Assembly (NCBI GenBank): GCA_964508195.1
Contig: CAZDSH010000032.1
Span: forward strand, 1-17,018
Source: JAAYEV01 sp964508195
GTDB lineage: Bacteria; Bacillota; Clostridia; Ch29
DNA length: 17,018 bases
Direction: 5' to 3'
Shown here piece by piece: positions 13,716 through 17,018 of this stretch. The notes under the pieces were generated by a model. It did no database searches and had not been told where the DNA came from. It worked only from the letters and a program-made list of their open reading frames with translations. The position numbers and the translations under genes were made by a program. Each line of letters starts with the position of its first letter. The first letter of the stretch is position 1.

Positions 13716-14651
13716 ATGGCATATAAACTTAAGGAAGTTGTCCGTAAGCCGGAAAGGCTAAGCGGCGGACATAGAATGTGTGCCGGATGCGGTGCACCTA
13801 CCATTGTTAGGGGAATACTCAGGGCCTTAAAGACCGAGGATAAGGCCGTAATAGGTTCTGCGACGGGATGTCTCGAGGTGGCAACTACGATTTATCCCTA
13901 TACTGCATGGGAAGATGCCTTTATACACAACGCCTTTGAAAACGCAGCATCAACTATGAGCGGCGTAGAGGCGGCTTACAACGCATTGAAAAGAAGGGGG
14001 AAGGTCACCGAAGACTATAAATTTATAACTTTCGGCGGGGACGGCGGGACCTATGATATAGGTATACAGGCCCTTTCAGGGGCAATGGAAAGGGGCCATG
14101 ATATGGTGTACGTATGCTATGACAATGGCGCCTATATGAATACGGGTATACAAAGGTCTTCGGCTACACCCAAATATGCAAATACTACGACATCTCCCTC
14201 GGGGAAGGTATTGCCGGGTAAGATGCAATATAGAAAAGACTTGGCGGGTATAATGGCTGCCCATGAGATACCCTATGTAGCCCAGACTGCCATAACACAG
14301 AATATGAAGGACCTTTACGAGAAGGCGGAAAAGGCTATATATACTCCCGGCCCAGCGTTTATAAACACCCTGGCTCCGTGTCCGCGGGGTTGGAGATATG
14401 ATACGCCTAAACTTCTGGAGATATCCAAACTTGCAGTAGACACCTGTGTATGGCCGATGTTTGAAGTAGTCAACGGCGAATGGAAACTTACCTATAAGCC
14501 GAGGAAAAAGCTCCCTGTTGAGGAGTGGCTGAAACCCCAGGGTAGGTTCCGACACTTGTTTAACGGGAAAAATGATCATCTTATAGAGGACCTGCAAAAA
14601 GAAGTTGATGTAAGGTGGGAAAAACTGCTTAAGCGCTGCGGAGAGGCATAA
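13716..14651 (+). CDS. porB: pyruvate:ferredoxin oxidoreductase, beta subunit
   Basis: The beta subunit binds thiamine diphosphate and the proximal [4Fe-4S] cluster. Cluster ligands appear as Cys22 and Cys25 (MCAGCGAP), Cys52 (SATGCLEV) and Cys222 (LAPCPRGW), the usual four. The cofactor motif is GDGG (108-111) leading to Asn137 in YDNGAYMNTG. The length is 311 residues from ATG 13716, which has AGGAGGT 7 nt upstream; a GTG at 13707 overlaps that site and is unlikely. The gap to porA is 12 bp. It is the last gene of the operon, followed by a large palindrome. Confidence 0.96.
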   Translation: MAYKLKEVVRKPERLSGGHRMCAGCGAPTIVRGILRALKTEDKAVIGSATGCLEVATTIYPYTAWEDAFIHNAFENAASTMSGVEAAYNALKRRGKVTEDYKFITFGGDGGTYDIGIQALSGAMERGHDMVYVCYDNGAYMNTGIQRSSATPKYANTTTSPSGKVLPGKMQYRKDLAGIMAAHEIPYVAQTAITQNMKDLYEKAEKAIYTPGPAFINTLAPCPRGWRYDTPKLLEISKLAVDTCVWPMFEVVNGEWKLTYKPRKKLPVEEWLKPQGRFRHLFNGKNDHLIEDLQKEVDVRWEKLLKRCGEA

Positions 14652-14717
14652 AGCGGATAATGTGCCGAATCTAAGGCTATATAGCTTATTGCATAAATTA
14701 AATATATCATAGACGAT

Positions 14718-14759
14718 ATTAATCAAAGGGAAGCAAATATTTGCTTCCCTTTGATTAAT
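14718..14759. terminator. 42-nt perfect palindrome after porB
   Basis: The arms are 21 bases each and perfectly complementary, with the centre between 14738 and 14739; the inner part reads GCAAATATTTGC. The RNA would form a very stable stem. No T run follows in either direction, so it is not a classic intrinsic terminator. It probably ends or protects the por message and separates it from the L25 promoter. Confidence 0.65.
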
Positions 14760-14819
14760 TATACAAAAGGGTTAAAGGGCTGAATGAAAGGGTTTAAAAA
14801 TAATACAATAATGACATAG

Positions 14820-14848
14820 TTGATAGAAGAATTATTTTTAGGTATAAT
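14820..14848 (+). promoter_or_regulatory. predicted promoter of the L25 gene
   Basis: TTGATA (14820-14825), a 17-bp spacer and a perfect TATAAT (14843-14848) lie about 120 bp before the L25 start. Confidence 0.8.
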
Positions 14849-14970
14849 AATCTATGTACTATATAAAGGAACACAGCGTTATTTTAGTTTTGAATACAAA
14901 CATGAGCAGCCTGCAAAGTAGATATTCATATCCAAATCCGATGCTACTCATAGTGTACAAGGAGGAAATT

Positions 14971-15630
14971 ATGATGGAGGATACAAAGTTAAAAATTTTA
15001 GATCGTGATGAAAAAGGTACCAGTGCGGCTAGAAATACCAGACGTGAAGGTTTTGTACCCGGAGTTTTATATGGCATGGAAAACCTGAGTCAGCCGGTAA
15101 AGGTAGAAAACGCAAGCCTAAAAAGGATAATAAGCAGAATGGGTAGTAGCGCTATATTTGACGCAGAGTACGATCGCGAACCGAAATTGATAATGCTAAA
15201 AGAGGTGCAGAACGAGCCTGTAAGCGGGGAAATACTGCACGTAGATTTGTTCGAAATAAGCGCAGATGAAGCGATTGCTACTGCCGTACCCTTATCCGCA
15301 GTTGGCATCGAAGGAATTGGCGAAGGAGGGGTATTGCAACAGATGATGAACGAGTTGCAGATTAGCTGCCTGCCGAGGTTTGTGCCTAATATGATAGAGT
15401 TCGATGTTGCGGGCCTGCACATAGGGGACGCTGTATATGTTTCGGATCTTAAGCTAGGGGAGGAAGTCGAAGTTTTAGATGATCTAGAGGATATGGTTGC
15501 AAATATAATCGAACCTAAGGAAATCATCGAGGAAGAGGAAGAGGAAGAGGACGAAGAAATGGAAGTAGAAATGGAAGAGGGTGCCGAAACGGATGAAGAA
15601 GAAGTAGAAGGCGGCGGCGAGGGGGAATAA
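14971..15630 (+). CDS. rplY: ribosomal protein L25, Ctc/TL5 type
   Basis: L25 binds 5S rRNA in the large ribosomal subunit; the long form is called Ctc or TL5 and is a stress protein in Bacillus. Residues 1 to about 92 form the 5S-binding domain, with GTSAARNTRREGFVPGVLYG and EVQNEPVSGEILHVDLFEI. The second, TL5-like domain follows to about 180, with RFVPNMIEFDVAGLHIGDAV. The last 40 residues are almost all Glu, Asp and Gly. I chose ATG 14971 behind AAGGAGG, with a second ATG directly after at 14974; an in-frame ATG at 14854 has no such site and precedes the family region. The length is 219 residues. Confidence 0.95.
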   Translation: MMEDTKLKILDRDEKGTSAARNTRREGFVPGVLYGMENLSQPVKVENASLKRIISRMGSSAIFDAEYDREPKLIMLKEVQNEPVSGEILHVDLFEISADEAIATAVPLSAVGIEGIGEGGVLQQMMNELQISCLPRFVPNMIEFDVAGLHIGDAVYVSDLKLGEEVEVLDDLEDMVANIIEPKEIIEEEEEEEDEEMEVEMEEGAETDEEEVEGGGEGE

Positions 15631-15679
15631 TTCTAAACATCTATGCAAAAAAGAAACTGTCGCCTATGGGGGGATTTAG

Positions 15680-16240
15680 GTGCCGGAATGGGACGAACTA
15701 GAAAGGGCATGTAATGGCTGTAAAAGATGCTCGCTACATAAAAGCCGTAATAAAGTAGTCTTCGGCAAGGGGAATAAAAAGGCCCCTTTGATATTTGTCG
15801 GGGAGGGCCCGGGCCGGGATGAAGATGCTACGGGCATACCCTTCGTAGGTAAAGCCGGGCAGCTTTTATATAGGATACTGGCGGCGGCGGAGATTAAGCG
15901 GGAGGATATATACATAAGCAATATAGTCAAATGCAGACCCCCCGGGAATAGGATTCCTACCCCTAATGAGGCTAGGACATGTATTCCCTATTTAAGGGGC
16001 CAGGTCCGCCTGATAAAGCCCAAGATAATAATATGCCTCGGCGCAACGGCAGCTAAATACATTATAGACAAGGATATAAGGATCACTAGGGAACGGGGCA
16101 AATGGTACGAAAGAAAGGGCTATTTGCTTATGGCGACGTATCACCCGGCTGCTTTACTTAGGGATGTATCTAAAAAATATCCCGCGTGGGAGGACTTTAA
16201 AAATATAGCGATAAGGCTTGGGGAATTAAAAACCCATTAA
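15680..16240 (+). CDS. family 4 uracil-DNA glycosylase with [4Fe-4S] site
   Basis: The product should remove uracil from DNA, starting base-excision repair of deaminated cytosine. The 186-residue protein carries motif A GEGPGRDEDATGIPFVG (41-57) and motif B HPAALLR (155-161). The four expected cluster ligands are Cys14, Cys17, Cys85 (IVKCRPPGNR) and Cys101. Cys11 is an extra cysteine next to the first pair. The start is GTG 15680 with a G-rich site about 8 nt upstream; the first ATG-like alternatives fall within the conserved part. It follows the L25 gene by 49 bp and is 14 bp before a second, related gene. Family 4 enzymes are typical of thermophiles but also occur in mesophiles. Confidence 0.92.
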   Translation: MPEWDELERACNGCKRCSLHKSRNKVVFGKGNKKAPLIFVGEGPGRDEDATGIPFVGKAGQLLYRILAAAEIKREDIYISNIVKCRPPGNRIPTPNEARTCIPYLRGQVRLIKPKIIICLGATAAKYIIDKDIRITRERGKWYERKGYLLMATYHPAALLRDVSKKYPAWEDFKNIAIRLGELKTH

Positions 16241-16254
16241 CGAGGGATGAAATA

Positions 16255-16833
16255 TTGCGACGAGAACCATCGGCGATGCATCGCCGGCTAGAAGAAAAGT
16301 ACAAGGATCTTTTATCAAAATATAGCCCGGTGGTCCTGGGAGAGGGTATAGGAAGGGCTACTATATTTATGATAGGCGAGGCCCCTGGAAGGAACGAGAT
16401 AGAAGAAAAGAAACCCTTCGTCGGCGCCGCCGGTAAAAACCTGGAGGAATTTTTAGATATCCTTCAATTAAAGAGGAAAGATATTTATTTAACAAACGCG
16501 GTTAAATTTCGTCCCGTAAAAGAAAACTTGAAGACGAAAAGGTTATCAAACAGAGCCCCGACCTCTAAAGAAATCGAGCTGTTTCGGCCTATGCTAATGG
16601 ATGAAATAGACATAATAGAACCTTCTATAATTATTACACTGGGCAATGTACCGCTTTTTTCCCTTACGGGTAAGAAACAAAAAATAGGCGATGTTCACGG
16701 CGTTGTTACATACTTTCTAGGTAGGATCTTGTACCCCTTATATCATCCCGCATCTATAATATATAGGCGTGGATTGAAGGATATTTATATACAGGACTTA
16801 ATACGCCTTAAACATCTACTGCGAACATTGTAG
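16255..16833 (+). CDS. UDG-superfamily protein lacking Fe-S cysteines
   Basis: The 192-residue product resembles its left neighbour and the uracil-DNA glycosylase superfamily. Motif A is GEAPGRNEIEEKKPFVGAAG (41-60), an AVKFRP segment aligns with VKCRP of the neighbour, and motif B is YHPASIIYRR. It contains no cysteine at all, so the [4Fe-4S] cluster of family 4 cannot form. The NRAPTSKEI segment and the TLGNVPLFSLTG segment suit a firmicute subgroup of such proteins. The start is TTG 16255 behind GAGGGATGA; an ATG at 16276 would shorten it by seven residues but has no site. With a 14-bp gap it is probably co-transcribed. It may be an active glycosylase with another specificity or a partner protein; sequence alone does not decide. 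Confidence 0.8.
   Translation: MRREPSAMHRRLEEKYKDLLSKYSPVVLGEGIGRATIFMIGEAPGRNEIEEKKPFVGAAGKNLEEFLDILQLKRKDIYLTNAVKFRPVKENLKTKRLSNRAPTSKEIELFRPMLMDEIDIIEPSIIITLGNVPLFSLTGKKQKIGDVHGVVTYFLGRILYPLYHPASIIYRRGLKDIYIQDLIRLKHLLRTL
16271..16286. repeat. 16-bp perfect palindrome at the start of the second UDG gene
   Basis: CGGCGATG and CATCGCCG (16271-16286) are exact complements with no loop. It spans the alternative ATG at 16276 and lies 14-30 nt after the TTG start, so as RNA it could affect translation of this gene, or as DNA it could be a binding site. Confidence 0.45.
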
Positions 16834-16866
16834 AATAAACGATGATTACAGGGATTAAAACTCCAA

Positions 16867-16890
16867 AACCCTTTCGGGTTCTTAATTTTA
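16867..16890 (+). terminator. weak terminator-like hairpin after the second UDG gene
   Basis: AACCC (16867-16871), loop TTTC, GGGTT (16876-16880) is followed by CTTAATTTTA. Outer TTAAAA and TTTTAA stretches can extend the pairing. The stem is short and the T run broken. Confidence 0.4.
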
Positions 16891-16975
16891 AATGGGTGTA
16901 GCGGTTGCATATCTGCACATAATATGTTAAGATAATATTTGCTGTCGCACGAAATATATATCGAAAAATTGTATA

Positions 16976-17004
16976 TTGACAGCACAAAATATATATGCTA
17001 ATAT
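16976..17004 (+). promoter_or_regulatory. strong rRNA-like promoter at the right edge
   Basis: TTGACA (16976-16981), a 17-bp spacer and TAATAT (16999-17004) are followed by ATAAAAGTCGCTGC at the window end. The stretch AAAGTCGCT after the -10 resembles the start region of Bacillus rrn P2 promoters. The sequence just upstream of the -35 is A/T-rich, as in UP elements. Transcription runs out of the window to the right, and no gene in the window uses it. Confidence 0.7.
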
Positions 17005-17018
17005 ATAAAAGTCGCTGC

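Noticed and set aside
14076..14726. 216-codon leftward open frame over porB
   Set aside because: It is antisense to a gene with full cofactor motifs, with no family resemblance and no ribosome site.

Overview
The window looks like chromosome of an anaerobic, endospore-forming Firmicute of the clostridial kind. I base this on a class III (oxygen-sensitive) ribonucleotide reductase with its radical-SAM activase, a four-subunit pyruvate:ferredoxin oxidoreductase, the sporulation protein BofA, a GerMN-domain lipoprotein, a long SRP RNA with an Alu domain, a T-box leader, and purine-rich Shine-Dalgarno sites with frequent GTG and TTG starts. I do not assign a genus.

Left part (1-3152). A 25-bp tandem repeat array is interrupted by a 100-N assembly gap. 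Next comes a leftward gene for a stand-alone LOR/SDH-type protein, related to the ornithine cyclodeaminase domain of ArgZ/AgrE. Back-to-back promoters separate it from a rightward T-box leader. The leader's specifier reads UUC (Phe), and it controls a short prephenate dehydratase that has no ACT domain. A convergent msrB gene follows.

Middle part (3316-8166). This is the conserved Firmicutes block tRNA-Ser(GGA), SRP RNA, dnaX, ybaB, recR, yaaL, bofA. It links protein targeting, the replication clamp loader, recombination repair and sporulation. A leftward GerMN lipoprotein gene lies between recR and yaaL, and a bidirectional terminator separates it from recR.

Right-middle part (8167-14760). 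nrdD and nrdG make deoxynucleotides anaerobically. Two NrdR boxes exactly 31 bp apart precede them. The porG-D-A-B operon follows, coding for pyruvate:ferredoxin oxidoreductase. It has a near-perfect promoter and a leader rich in palindromic TAACA/TGTTA repeats, including a 13-bp perfect stem with a competing alternative partner. A 42-nt perfect palindrome closes this region.

Right end (14820-17018). Ribosomal protein L25 (Ctc/TL5 type) with a very acidic tail is followed by two adjacent family-4-like uracil-DNA glycosylase genes. The first keeps all four Fe-S cysteines and the second contains no cysteine at all. The window ends in a strong promoter that resembles Firmicutes rRNA promoters, so an rRNA operon may start just beyond the edge.

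Most of the window is ordinary core genome. The points most worth a second look are the cysteine-free UDG paralogue, the ACT-less prephenate dehydratase under Phe T-box control, the por leader, the dnaX leader and the right-edge promoter. I found no CRISPR array, insertion sequence, prophage or defence system.
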